Of a stretch of DNA of 5,571 nucleotides, positions 1-5,569 are shown one piece after another (the first letter of the stretch is position 1; every line of letters starts with the position of its first letter). Under the pieces are notes generated by a model. That model did no database searches, had not been told where the DNA came from, and saw only the letters and a list, made by a program, of their open reading frames with translations. The translations under genes were made by a program, and so were the position numbers. Source of the DNA: an uncultured Eubacteriales bacterium (GTDB lineage Bacteria; Bacillota; Clostridia; Oscillospirales; Oscillospiraceae); NCBI GenBank assembly GCA_900549495.1, contig UROL01000138.1, forward strand, positions 1 through 5,571. Direction: 5' to 3'.

Positions 1-118
1 GTGGCTGAAAATAGATGTTCTGTGCCGAAAAATCGTGGAATTTGTTGCTGGGACGCTGGAAAAATTCTAAATTTTCCCACTTTCTTCCCTTAAATCTCTT
101 TCAAAATTCGGATATTGT
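1..118. other. AT-rich intergenic stretch, possibly the tail of an upstream gene
   Basis: No complete gene is visible here and the composition is far more AT-rich than the genes downstream. On the + strand one frame is open from the window edge (base 2) to TAA at 68-70 and would end in ...VEFVAGTLEKF; another is open from base 1 to TAA at 91-93. Either could be the last codons of a gene cut by the window edge, and the terminator at 119-149 would suit such a gene, but 22-30 open codons can arise by chance. Bases 58-77 form an imperfect inverted repeat (GGAAAAATT, CTA, AATTTTCC, one bulged A) whose loop holds the 68-70 TAA. Bases 72-102 are pyrimidine-rich. Confidence 0.4.
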
Positions 119-149
119 CAGCGTACCCTGGGGGTGCGCTGATTTTTTT
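119..149 (+). terminator. Intrinsic terminator upstream of the regulator operon
   Basis: The arms CAGCGTACCC (119-128) and GGGTGCGCTG (132-141) pair over 10 bp with one G-T wobble and a 3-base loop (TGG). One A and then seven T (143-149) follow. This is a textbook rho-independent terminator for + strand transcription. No gene is visible directly upstream, so it most likely ends a gene beyond the left edge. It also insulates the promoter that starts two bases after the T tract. An attenuator in a longer leader is possible but less likely, given the good promoter just downstream. Confidence 0.85.
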
Positions 150-150
150 C

Positions 151-179
151 TTGTCTCCCTCTGCAAATGGCGCTATAAT
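151..179 (+). promoter_or_regulatory. Sigma-A type promoter of the regulator-kinase operon
   Basis: TTGTCT (151-156) matches 4 of 6 bases of the -35 consensus. It is followed after exactly 17 bases by a perfect -10 box TATAAT (174-179). The predicted transcription start is near 186-187, leaving a leader of only about 15 nt, almost all of it the ribosome binding site. The -35 box begins two bases after the T tract of the preceding terminator. No clear pair of LytTR-type 9-bp direct repeats was seen upstream, so autoregulation is not supported by visible sites. Confidence 0.75.
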
Positions 180-186
180 GATGGCT

Positions 187-197
187 AAAGGAGGGGG
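187..197 (+). promoter_or_regulatory. Ribosome binding site that fixes the regulator start
   Basis: AAAGGAGGGGG contains a near-perfect Shine-Dalgarno core, GGAGG at 190-194, 7 nt before the ATG at 202. It selects that ATG over the out-of-frame ATG at 198 and over the in-frame TTG at 115. The TTG lies upstream of both the terminator and the promoter, so it would be absent from the transcript. Confidence 0.85.
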
Positions 198-201
198 ATG
201 T

Positions 202-900
202 ATGGATATCCGGCTTGCGATTTGCGACGATTCGGCGGCAGACAGGGATTATGTGGAGGCAATGGTACGCCGCTGGGTACATGCCCGGGGGGCGGCGGTG
301 GAAATCCGGCAGTACACCAGCGGGGAGAATTTCCTGTTCTGTTCCCAGGAAAGCGGTGGGGCGGATATTCTGCTGCTGGACATTGAGATGGGTGCCCTGG
401 ACGGCGTCACCCTGGCCAAGAAGCTGCGGCAGGGCAACGAGACTATGCAGATTGTCTTTATCACCGGCTACTCCGACTATATTGCCCAGGGCTACGAGGT
501 GTCCGCCCTGCACTACCTGATGAAGCCGGTACAGGAGGCAAAGCTCTTTTCCGTGCTGGACCGGGCGGCGGAAAAGCTACGCAGGGATGCCCGGGCGCTG
601 TATCTGGAGCTGACCGGGGAGACGGTGCGGGTTCCCATCTATGCCATTCGCTATGCCCAGGTTCAGGGCAATTATGTCACCGTCCATGCGGATGGCTGCT
701 ACACCGCAAAGATGACCCTGCGAGAGTTGGAGAGCAGCCTGGATGACAGATTCTATCGGGTAGGGCGCTCGGCCATTGTGAACCTGACCCGGATTGCCCG
801 GGTGACCAGGGCGGAGATATTCCTGACCGACGGAAGCACCATTCCCCTGCCCCGGGGTGCCTACGAAGGGGTAAACCAAGCCATTATCCACATGGGGTGA
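202..900 (+). CDS. LytTR-family two-component response regulator
   Basis: A 232-residue cytoplasmic DNA-binding response regulator of the AgrA/LytR/VirR class. Residues 1-120 form a receiver domain: acidic pair D9-D10, phosphoacceptor D60 in LLLDIEM, the switch threonine T88 in FITGYSD, and K108-P109 in YLMKPV. All residues needed for phosphorylation are present. Residues about 133-230 form a LytTR DNA-binding domain, recognisable from IRYAQVQGNYVTVH and the block FYRVGRSAIVNLTRI. Total length is normal for the family. The start at 202 is set by the GGAGG site just before it and by the promoter at 151-179. The kinase begins 4 nt after the stop, so the two are co-transcribed and probably translationally coupled. 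Kinase-dependent phosphorylation is inferred from the pairing. Its targets are unknown; the exporter genes downstream are the obvious candidates. Family assignment is firm, but no specific gene name is justified. Confidence 0.95.
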   Translation: MDIRLAICDDSAADRDYVEAMVRRWVHARGAAVEIRQYTSGENFLFCSQESGGADILLLDIEMGALDGVTLAKKLRQGNETMQIVFITGYSDYIAQGYEVSALHYLMKPVQEAKLFSVLDRAAEKLRRDARALYLELTGETVRVPIYAIRYAQVQGNYVTVHADGCYTAKMTLRELESSLDDRFYRVGRSAIVNLTRIARVTRAEIFLTDGSTIPLPRGAYEGVNQAIIHMG

Positions 901-904
901 AAAA

Positions 905-1630
905 ATGAAACGACTGTCCAAACGCATTGACCGCCAAATTGCCGCCTATCAGCGGGAGCTGATTGAGACCCACTACGCCGAGGTGAACAACATGTACCAC
1001 CAAATGCGGGGCTGGCGGCACGACTACCGCAACCACATCCAGACCATGAAGGCCTACGCCGCCAAGGGGGACTGGGATGGGATATGCCGGTATCTGGATG
1101 CCCTGGATACCGAGCTGAAAACCGTGGACACCGTCATCAAAACCGGCAACTCCATGACCGATGCCATTCTGAACTCCAAAATCTCCCTGGCCAAGTCCAA
1201 AGGGATTCCCGTCACTGCCGATGCCAGTATCCCGGTAAAGCTACAGCTTTCGGAAATCGATTTGTGCTGCATTCTGGGCAATCTCTTTGACAATGCCATC
1301 GATGCCTCCATGCAGCTGCCGGAGGAGCAGCGGCTGATTCGGGTGTATATGGACATGAAGGGCACCCAGCTGTATATCTCCTTCACCAATTTTACCGCTG
1401 GAAAAAAGCTCAGCCGGGTGGGCGGCATCTTCAAAACCACCAAGGGCCCGGGCCACGGCTTCGGGCTGGAACGCATCGACTCCATTGTAGAGCGGCTCCA
1501 CGGCTACATCCGCCGGGCCTCAGAGGACGGTGCTTTCACCACGGAAATTCTTCTGCCCCAGCAGCCCTGCAATTCGTCCCCGAAAAAAGGCAATTCGTCC
1601 CCGAAAAAAGGCAATTCGTCCCCGGATTGA
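905..1630 (+). CDS. Short GHKL sensor histidine kinase without membrane domain
   Basis: A 241-residue histidine kinase of the AgrC/VirS-like GHKL group. Residues 1-38 are a charged helical, probably coiled-coil lead-in. The phosphoacceptor is H39 in WRHDYRNHIQ, and residues 10-72 resemble the Spo0B-like dimerisation helices of this group. The ATPase domain covers about 112-218: N box LGNLFDNAIDAS with N126 and N130, then the TTKGPGHGFGL lid/G box at 178-188. AgrC-type relatives carry five to seven membrane helices before the H box; here there are none, and the upstream frame closes at 872-874, so no sensor is hidden there. The protein is therefore predicted to be soluble. The last 20 residues (222-241) are an unusual low-complexity tail, NSSPKKG twice plus NSSPD, encoded by a 21-bp tandem repeat. 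It starts 4 nt after the regulator stop, with a weak GGGGTG site at 894-899. The stop codon lies in the loop of a terminator. It presumably phosphorylates the neighbouring regulator; its signal is unknown. Confidence 0.92.
   Translation: MKRLSKRIDRQIAAYQRELIETHYAEVNNMYHQMRGWRHDYRNHIQTMKAYAAKGDWDGICRYLDALDTELKTVDTVIKTGNSMTDAILNSKISLAKSKGIPVTADASIPVKLQLSEIDLCCILGNLFDNAIDASMQLPEEQRLIRVYMDMKGTQLYISFTNFTAGKKLSRVGGIFKTTKGPGHGFGLERIDSIVERLHGYIRRASEDGAFTTEILLPQQPCNSSPKKGNSSPKKGNSSPD
1569..1624 (+). repeat. 21-bp tandem repeat at the 3' end of the kinase gene
   Basis: Two identical 21-base units (1569-1589 and 1590-1610) are followed by the first 14 bases of a third (1611-1624). Each begins GCAATTCGTCCCCG and continues with an A6 run and G. 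Twenty-one is a multiple of three, so copy-number change adds or removes NSSPKKG without a frameshift. The partial third unit supplies the left arm of the terminator at 1617-1647. The layout suggests slipped-strand or unequal duplication of a terminator-proximal segment, and copy number may differ between strains. Confidence 0.95.
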
Positions 1631-1647
1631 ACCGGGGCGGATTTTTT
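1617..1647 (+). terminator. Intrinsic terminator overlapping the kinase stop codon
   Basis: CCCCGG (1620-1625) pairs with CCGGGG (1632-1637) around a 6-base loop. With a bulged T1619, CG at 1617-1618 can also pair with CG at 1638-1639. GGA and six T (1642-1647) follow. The kinase stop TGA (1628-1630) is inside the loop, so a ribosome finishing the kinase would cover the hairpin. An A6 run at 1604-1609 could pair with the T tract and lengthen the stem. It separates the regulatory genes from the exporter genes and is likely a partial rather than absolute block, since only a poor promoter is visible after it. Confidence 0.75.
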
Positions 1648-1652
1648 ATGAT
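1627..1652 (+). promoter_or_regulatory. Possible weak promoter for the exporter genes
   Basis: TATGAT (1647-1652) matches 5 of 6 bases of the -10 consensus and directly follows the terminator T tract. The best -35-like sequence is TTGAAC (1627-1632), but the spacer is only 14 bases, too short for a standard promoter. No TG extension is present. Start would be near 1659. This arrangement echoes the terminator-then-promoter layout at 119-179 but is much weaker. Readthrough from the upstream promoter is the main alternative. Confidence 0.25.
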
Positions 1653-1664
1653 AGAGTAGGCCCT

Positions 1665-1671
1665 GAGGTGA
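1665..1671 (+). promoter_or_regulatory. Ribosome binding site of the first exporter gene
   Basis: GAGGTGA is a strong match to the anti-Shine-Dalgarno complement and lies 6 nt before the ATG at 1678. It supports that start and independent translation of the exporter genes, rather than coupling to the kinase, whose stop is 47 nt upstream. Confidence 0.8.
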
Positions 1672-1677
1672 GAAACA

Positions 1678-3477
1678 ATGAAAAAAAGAAAATACAATGT
1701 TTTCAGCAATACCGCCTTTATCCTCCGGACGGCATGGCACGGCCACAAGGGGGCCCTGCTGACCTGCGGAGCAACGGCGCTGCTGACGGTGCTGGGAGCA
1801 GCAGTGCAAATGCTGGCCGCCCCGATGATTCTGGATGCGATTGCCTCCGGGGCAGGTCTGGGGCGGCTGCTGGCAGCCATCGGCGTGTTCGCTCTGCTGC
1901 TGCTTCTTGCCCAGGGCGGCGGGGAATACTTTTCCCAGAACGCAGTTTTCGCCTATCTGCCTGTCCGGCTGGACATTCTGGGGGCCGTGGAGAAAAAGCG
2001 GGCCACTACCTCCTACTCCAACCTGCTGTCCACCAAATTTCTGGAATACAGTGAGCTGGCAGCCAAGGCCACCAGCGGAAACCGGGAGTCGGTGGAGGGG
2101 ATATGGAGCACATTTTCCGCTCTGGCTGCCAATGTGCTGGGCTTTGGGATATACCTGGCCCTGCTGTCCAACCTGAATTTCTGGCTGGCGGCGGCAGCCA
2201 CCGTCATTACTCTGGCCGGATTCCTGTTCAGCCTGCGGATGAACCGATGGAACTACGCCCACCGGGATGAGGAGGCCAGTGCCGACCAGGCCCTGAGCTA
2301 TGCAACGGACTTGCTCTCTGAACGGAAGTATGCCAAGGATTTGCGGATTTTCGGTATGCGGCCCTGGGTGGAGGAGCTGTGGCAGAAGCACTACCGGCTG
2401 CTCTACTCCTTCTTCAAGAGGAAGCACCAGCATCTGCTGTGGGCAGAGCTGGCGGATGCCGCCCTGAGTCTGCTGCGCAACGGTATTGCCTATGGGGTGC
2501 TGATTTCCATGGCCCTGAAGGGAGAGATTTCCGCCGCCCAATTCCTGCTGTACTTCTCCGCCGTCACCGGGTTCACCGCCTGGGTGGCCGGCATTTTGCA
2601 GCAGTGCTCGGTGCTGCACCGGCAGAGCCAGGATATCTCCAAGCTGCGGGAATTCCTGGACTGGGAGGAGCCCTTCCGCTTTGCAGGGGGCAGGGCGCTT
2701 CCCCAGGCCCCCTATACCTTCCGGCTGGAGGATGTTTCCTTCCGCTATCCGGAGGCCCAGACAGATACCATCTCCCACATGAACCTCACCCTGGCCCCCG
2801 GAGAAAAGCTGGCCATTGTGGGCCTGAATGGGGCAGGAAAAACCACCCTGATAAAGCTGCTTTCCGGCTTCCTGGACCCCACCGGCGGAAGGGTGACCCT
2901 AAACGGCGTGGACATCCGGGACCTGAACCGCCGGGAATACTATACCCTATTTGCCGCCGTGTTCCAGGACTTTTCCGTGCTCCCCGCCACGGTGCGGGAG
3001 AATGTGACCCAGTGCGTTGACAGCCAGGATGCAGCCAAACTGCGCCGGAGCCTGGAGCAGGCGGGACTGTGGGAAAAGGTACAGGGGCTGCCCCAGAAGC
3101 TGGAAACCCAAATCACCCGGCAGATATACGAAGAGGGTACCGAATTTTCCGGCGGCGAGACCCAGCGTCTGATGCTGGCCAGGGTGCTGTACCGGGACAG
3201 CCCGGTGCTGCTGCTGGATGAGCCCACCGCCGCCCTGGACCCCATCGCAGAAAACGACATCTATCAGAAGTATAACGCCATGGCCCAGGGCAAGACAGCC
3301 ATCTTCATCTCCCACCGGCTGGCCTCCACCCGGTTCTGTGACCGGATTCTCTATCTGGAGCAGGGCCAAATTGCGGAGGAGGGAACCCACGACGCCCTGA
3401 TGGCCCGGAAGGGAAAATACGCATCCCTCTTCGGGGTGCAGAGCAAATACTACCAGGAGGAGGCCCGTCATGTCTAA
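1678..3477 (+). CDS. Half-size ABC exporter, fused permease and ATPase (subunit 1)
   Basis: A 599-residue membrane ABC exporter (type IV/MsbA-like fold). Residues 1-24 are basic and probably form the cytoplasmic elbow. Hydrophobic segments near 25-52, 60-80, 145-190 and 255-310 account for about six helices. The ATPase domain (about 345-590) is complete: A-loop Y357 in VSFRYP, Walker A GLNGAGKTT (382-390, K388), Q430 in VFQDF, signature FSGGE (S491-E494), Walker B VLLLDEP with catalytic E515, D-loop AALD, and H546 in ISHRL. The signature has Glu where the classic LSGGQ has Gln. There is no C39 peptidase domain, so this is not a leader-cleaving bacteriocin exporter. The start has a good GAGGTGA site. 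It overlaps the next gene, another half exporter, by 8 nt, which points to a heterodimer. ATP-driven export of an unknown substrate (peptide, lipid or drug) is inferred from the family; the substrate is not readable from sequence. Confidence 0.94.
   Translation: MKKRKYNVFSNTAFILRTAWHGHKGALLTCGATALLTVLGAAVQMLAAPMILDAIASGAGLGRLLAAIGVFALLLLLAQGGGEYFSQNAVFAYLPVRLDILGAVEKKRATTSYSNLLSTKFLEYSELAAKATSGNRESVEGIWSTFSALAANVLGFGIYLALLSNLNFWLAAAATVITLAGFLFSLRMNRWNYAHRDEEASADQALSYATDLLSERKYAKDLRIFGMRPWVEELWQKHYRLLYSFFKRKHQHLLWAELADAALSLLRNGIAYGVLISMALKGEISAAQFLLYFSAVTGFTAWVAGILQQCSVLHRQSQDISKLREFLDWEEPFRFAGGRALPQAPYTFRLEDVSFRYPEAQTDTISHMNLTLAPGEKLAIVGLNGAGKTTLIKLLSGFLDPTGGRVTLNGVDIRDLNRREYYTLFAAVFQDFSVLPATVRENVTQCVDSQDAAKLRRSLEQAGLWEKVQGLPQKLETQITRQIYEEGTEFSGGETQRLMLARVLYRDSPVLLLDEPTAALDPIAENDIYQKYNAMAQGKTAIFISHRLASTRFCDRILYLEQGQIAEEGTHDALMARKGKYASLFGVQSKYYQEEARHV
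3455..3463 (+). promoter_or_regulatory. Ribosome binding site of the second exporter gene inside the first
   Basis: AGGAGGAGG lies within the last codons of the first exporter gene, 6 to 9 nt before the ATG at 3470. It supports that start and, with the 8-nt overlap, balanced translation of the two subunits. Confidence 0.85.
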
Positions 3478-5329
3478 TCAAAAAATTTCTCTGCGGACGG
3501 TTTTTGCCCGCAATTTCAGAGCCATGAAAATCTGGCAGAAGGCAGCGCCTCAGCTCCTGCCCTCTATTTTCTGTGCCCAGGTGGCCTCTAAGCTGACCCC
3601 CCTGGCGGGAATCTTTCTGTCCGGACAAATTCTCAATGCCCTGGCGGCCGGGGCCCCGGGGGAACAAATTTGGCCCCTGGTGGCGCTGACCCTGGGGGTG
3701 ACGGCGGGCCTTGCCGCCCTGACGGCGGCCCTGAACCGCTGGCAGGAGGTTCAGCAGGAGTGTGCCTTTTATCTGGTGTATAAGCTCCTATCGGACAAGA
3801 AGGCAAGCATGGACTTCCCGGATGCGGACAGCCAGCGGGTGGCGGATATGCTGGCCCAGATTCTCCAGAATACAAATTTTGCAGCCTGGGGACTGTTTCA
3901 TGTAATCTTCGACTTTCCGAAGCTCTGCGCCGCCTGTGCCTCCATTCTCCTGGGGGGCGCCATGGCGGTATCCCTGTTCCTCCTGCCGGTGCCTCAGGGA
4001 GGCATGGTGCTGCTGAACAGCCCTCTGCTGGTGGCAGGGATGCTGGCCGTCATGGTGGGCACCGCAGTGTTCTCCTCTGCTCTGGAAAATTACATCCAGC
4101 GGCAGTGGGCGGATTACGCCGCCCAGGGCCGCCTGGGCAACCGCTTTTTCAGCGCCTACGGCTTTCTTGCCATGGATTGGAAGCGAGCCCTGGACATTCG
4201 CATCTATCGGCAGGAGGAAATCATCAGCGCCTACAGTTGTCAGGAATTCTTCGGCCAGAAATCCGATATTGCCCGTTTCCTCCGGGGCAAGGGCGGGCTG
4301 CTGACCATTGCCGCCCAGGGAATCCAGGTGGCGGCGCTGGGCCTTGTCTACCTGTTTGTATGCCTGAAAACCTGGGCCGGGGCCTTCCCCATTGGCTCCG
4401 CCATGCGCTACATCGGCGCTGTAACAGAGGCCTTTTCCGGCATCAGCGCCCTGCTGGTCTGCCTGGGTGAGCTACAGGCCAATGCCGTCTTCCTGAAGGA
4501 CAGCTACGCCTATCTGGATACCCCCAACACCATGTATCAGGGGAGCCTGACCACGGAAAAGCGCTCTGACCGGAATTACCAGGTAGAATTCCGGGATGTA
4601 TCCTTCCGCTACCCCGGCGCAGAGGACTACGCCCTGCGCCATGTGAACATGCAGTTCAAGGTAGGCAGCCGCCTGGCGGTGGTAGGCAGAAACGGCAGCG
4701 GCAAGACCACCTTCATCAAGCTGCTGTGCCGCCTGTATGACCCCACCGAGGGGCAGATTCTGCTGAACGGCATCGACATCCGGAAATACCGGTATGACGA
4801 CTATATGAATATTTTCTCCATTGTCTTCCAGGATTTTCAGCTCTTCGCCATGCCCCTGGGGGAAAATGTGGCCACCAGCGCCCACTATGACCCGGCCCGG
4901 GTAACCGCCTGCCTGGAGCAGGCAGGCTTCGGAGAGCGGCTGAAAACCATGGGTCTGGACACCCACCTGTATAAGCAGCTGGACAAGCAGGGGGTGGAGG
5001 TCTCCGGCGGCGAAGCCCAGAAGATTGCCATCGCCCGGGCCCTGTATAAGGATGCCCCCTTCATTGTCCTGGATGAGCCCACCGCCGCCCTGGACCCTGT
5101 CGCCGAGGCGGAAATCTACGAAAAATTCGATGAAATCGCCGGGGACAAAACCGCCATCTACATCAGCCACCGGCTGTCCAGCTGCAAATTCTGCGATGAA
5201 ATTGCCGTCTTTGACAACGGTCAGGTGGTGCAGCAGGGCTCCCACGCCCAGCTTCTGGCCGACCAGGGGGGCACGTACCACGCCCTATGGCAAGCCCAGG
5301 CCCAGTACTATACCAAAAAGGGCTCCTGA
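3470..5329 (+). CDS. Half-size ABC exporter, fused permease and ATPase (subunit 2)
   Basis: A 619-residue partner of the preceding exporter, with the same domain order. Basic residues 1-25 precede hydrophobic segments near 27-55, 67-88, 135-170, 180-205 and 275-345. The ATPase domain (about 370-610) keeps every key residue: A-loop Y381 in VSFRYP, Walker A GRNGSGKTT (406-414, K412), Q454 in VFQDF, signature VSGGE (S512-E515), Walker B IVLDEP with catalytic E536, D-loop AALD, and H567 in ISHRL. Both subunits end in a similar short motif (SKYYQ and AQYYT), which supports a paralogous pair. Many heterodimeric exporters have one degenerate ATP site; neither gene here shows that. The permease half is poorly conserved between the two, as expected if each lines half of a substrate path. 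The ATG at 3470 overlaps the previous stop, with a GGAGGAGG site, so coupled translation is likely. A terminator follows 16 nt after the stop. Substrate unknown. Confidence 0.94.
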   Translation: MSNQKISLRTVFARNFRAMKIWQKAAPQLLPSIFCAQVASKLTPLAGIFLSGQILNALAAGAPGEQIWPLVALTLGVTAGLAALTAALNRWQEVQQECAFYLVYKLLSDKKASMDFPDADSQRVADMLAQILQNTNFAAWGLFHVIFDFPKLCAACASILLGGAMAVSLFLLPVPQGGMVLLNSPLLVAGMLAVMVGTAVFSSALENYIQRQWADYAAQGRLGNRFFSAYGFLAMDWKRALDIRIYRQEEIISAYSCQEFFGQKSDIARFLRGKGGLLTIAAQGIQVAALGLVYLFVCLKTWAGAFPIGSAMRYIGAVTEAFSGISALLVCLGELQANAVFLKDSYAYLDTPNTMYQGSLTTEKRSDRNYQVEFRDVSFRYPGAEDYALRHVNMQFKVGSRLAVVGRNGSGKTTFIKLLCRLYDPTEGQILLNGIDIRKYRYDDYMNIFSIVFQDFQLFAMPLGENVATSAHYDPARVTACLEQAGFGERLKTMGLDTHLYKQLDKQGVEVSGGEAQKIAIARALYKDAPFIVLDEPTAALDPVAEAEIYEKFDEIAGDKTAIYISHRLSSCKFCDEIAVFDNGQVVQQGSHAQLLADQGGTYHALWQAQAQYYTKKGS

Positions 5330-5345
5330 TTTTCCCTCCTTCCCC

Positions 5346-5374
5346 ACCGCCCCCGAAACCGGGGGCGGTTTTAT
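5346..5374 (+). terminator. Strong intrinsic terminator after the exporter genes
   Basis: ACCGCCCCCG (5346-5355) pairs perfectly with CGGGGGCGGT (5360-5369) over 10 bp around the tetraloop AAAC. TTTTAT follows (5369-5374, sharing the last paired T). It lies 16 nt after the second exporter stop and is the clear 3' end of the transcription unit. The reverse strand has no T tract after the hairpin, so it acts in the + direction only. Confidence 0.9.
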
Positions 5375-5485
5375 AAAAAAATTGGCCACCGGCGGATTTT
5401 TCTATCCCGGTACTACGTCAGGGAACCACCGAATTGTGACAGGCAGAGGAAGTTGTGAAAGCGGAATGGATTTATGATTGAGCGA

Positions 5486-5519
5486 AGAAGTCCGGGCAGA
5501 AAGCTGTTCGGACTTTTCT
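5486..5519 (+). terminator. 14-bp hairpin with a short T run, terminator-like or attenuator-like
   Basis: AGAAGTCCGGGCAG (5486-5499) pairs end to end with CTGTTCGGACTTTT (5504-5517) around the loop AAAG, with three G-T wobbles and no bulge. The four T that would make a termination tract belong to the right arm and are followed by CTC, so termination strength is uncertain. It sits 114 nt after a strong terminator, so it is not needed to end the exporter transcript. It could end a small RNA, act in the leader of the next gene, or serve a gene arriving from the right, since the reverse strand also has T-rich sequence after the hairpin. Confidence 0.6.
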
Positions 5520-5521
5520 CA

Positions 5522-5527
5522 TATAAT
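5522..5527 (+). promoter_or_regulatory. Isolated TATAAT box
   Basis: A perfect -10 sequence stands 4 bases after the hairpin. At spacings of 16 to 19 bases the upstream sequence lies inside the hairpin (for example GAAAGC at 5499-5504) and does not resemble a -35 box, and no TG extension is present. A functional promoter here is doubtful. Confidence 0.2.
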
Positions 5528-5560
5528 CCAAAGTTGCGGTAGAATTGTTCACAAGGTTTA

Positions 5561-5569
5561 TGGTATAAT
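5561..5569 (+). promoter_or_regulatory. Extended -10 promoter element at the right edge
   Basis: TGGTATAAT is a perfect extended -10 (TGnTATAAT). TTGTTC (5545-5550) and TTCACA (5548-5553) resemble -35 boxes but lie only 13 and 10 bases upstream, so recognition would rest mainly on the extended -10. The transcript would begin just past the window edge, at about 5576, and serve the next gene to the right. Confidence 0.5.

Noticed and set aside
42..71. Promoter-like TTGTTG and TCTAAA pair with an 18-base spacer
   Set aside because: The -10 match is weak, and any transcript from it would run into the terminator at 119-149 without a gene.
1..150. LytTR-type paired 9-bp direct repeats upstream of the regulator promoter
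   Set aside because: No two copies near the family consensus with a spacer of about 12 bases were found; single partial matches such as AAAGTTGCG near 5530 are expected by chance.
115..201. In-frame TTG at 115 that would add 29 residues to the response regulator
   Set aside because: The extension crosses the terminator at 119-149 and the promoter at 151-179, has no ribosome binding site, and precedes the normal receiver start MDIRLAICDD. ATG 202 has an excellent GGAGG site.
1582..1610. A6 runs in the kinase repeat as programmed frameshift sites
   Set aside because: The codons read CCG AAA AAA GGC, so the heptamer in frame is G AAA AAA rather than the classic A AAA AAG, and no long alternative frame would be gained.
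1569..1624. CRISPR-like array
   Set aside because: The units are directly contiguous with no spacers, and they lie inside a coding frame.
1504..2778. Long minus-strand open frame of 424 codons opposite the kinase and first exporter
   Set aside because: It is a Gly/Gln/Pro-rich product without recognisable domains, antisense to two well-supported genes. Such frames are common shadows in GC-rich coding DNA.
4472..5281. Minus-strand open frame of 269 codons opposite the second exporter
   Set aside because: It mirrors the conserved ATPase codons of the + strand gene and shows no motif of its own.
5382..5400. Second terminator at GGCCACCGGCGGATTTTT
   Set aside because: Only a 3-bp stem (GCC/GGC) can form with a 3-base loop, too weak to count despite the T run.
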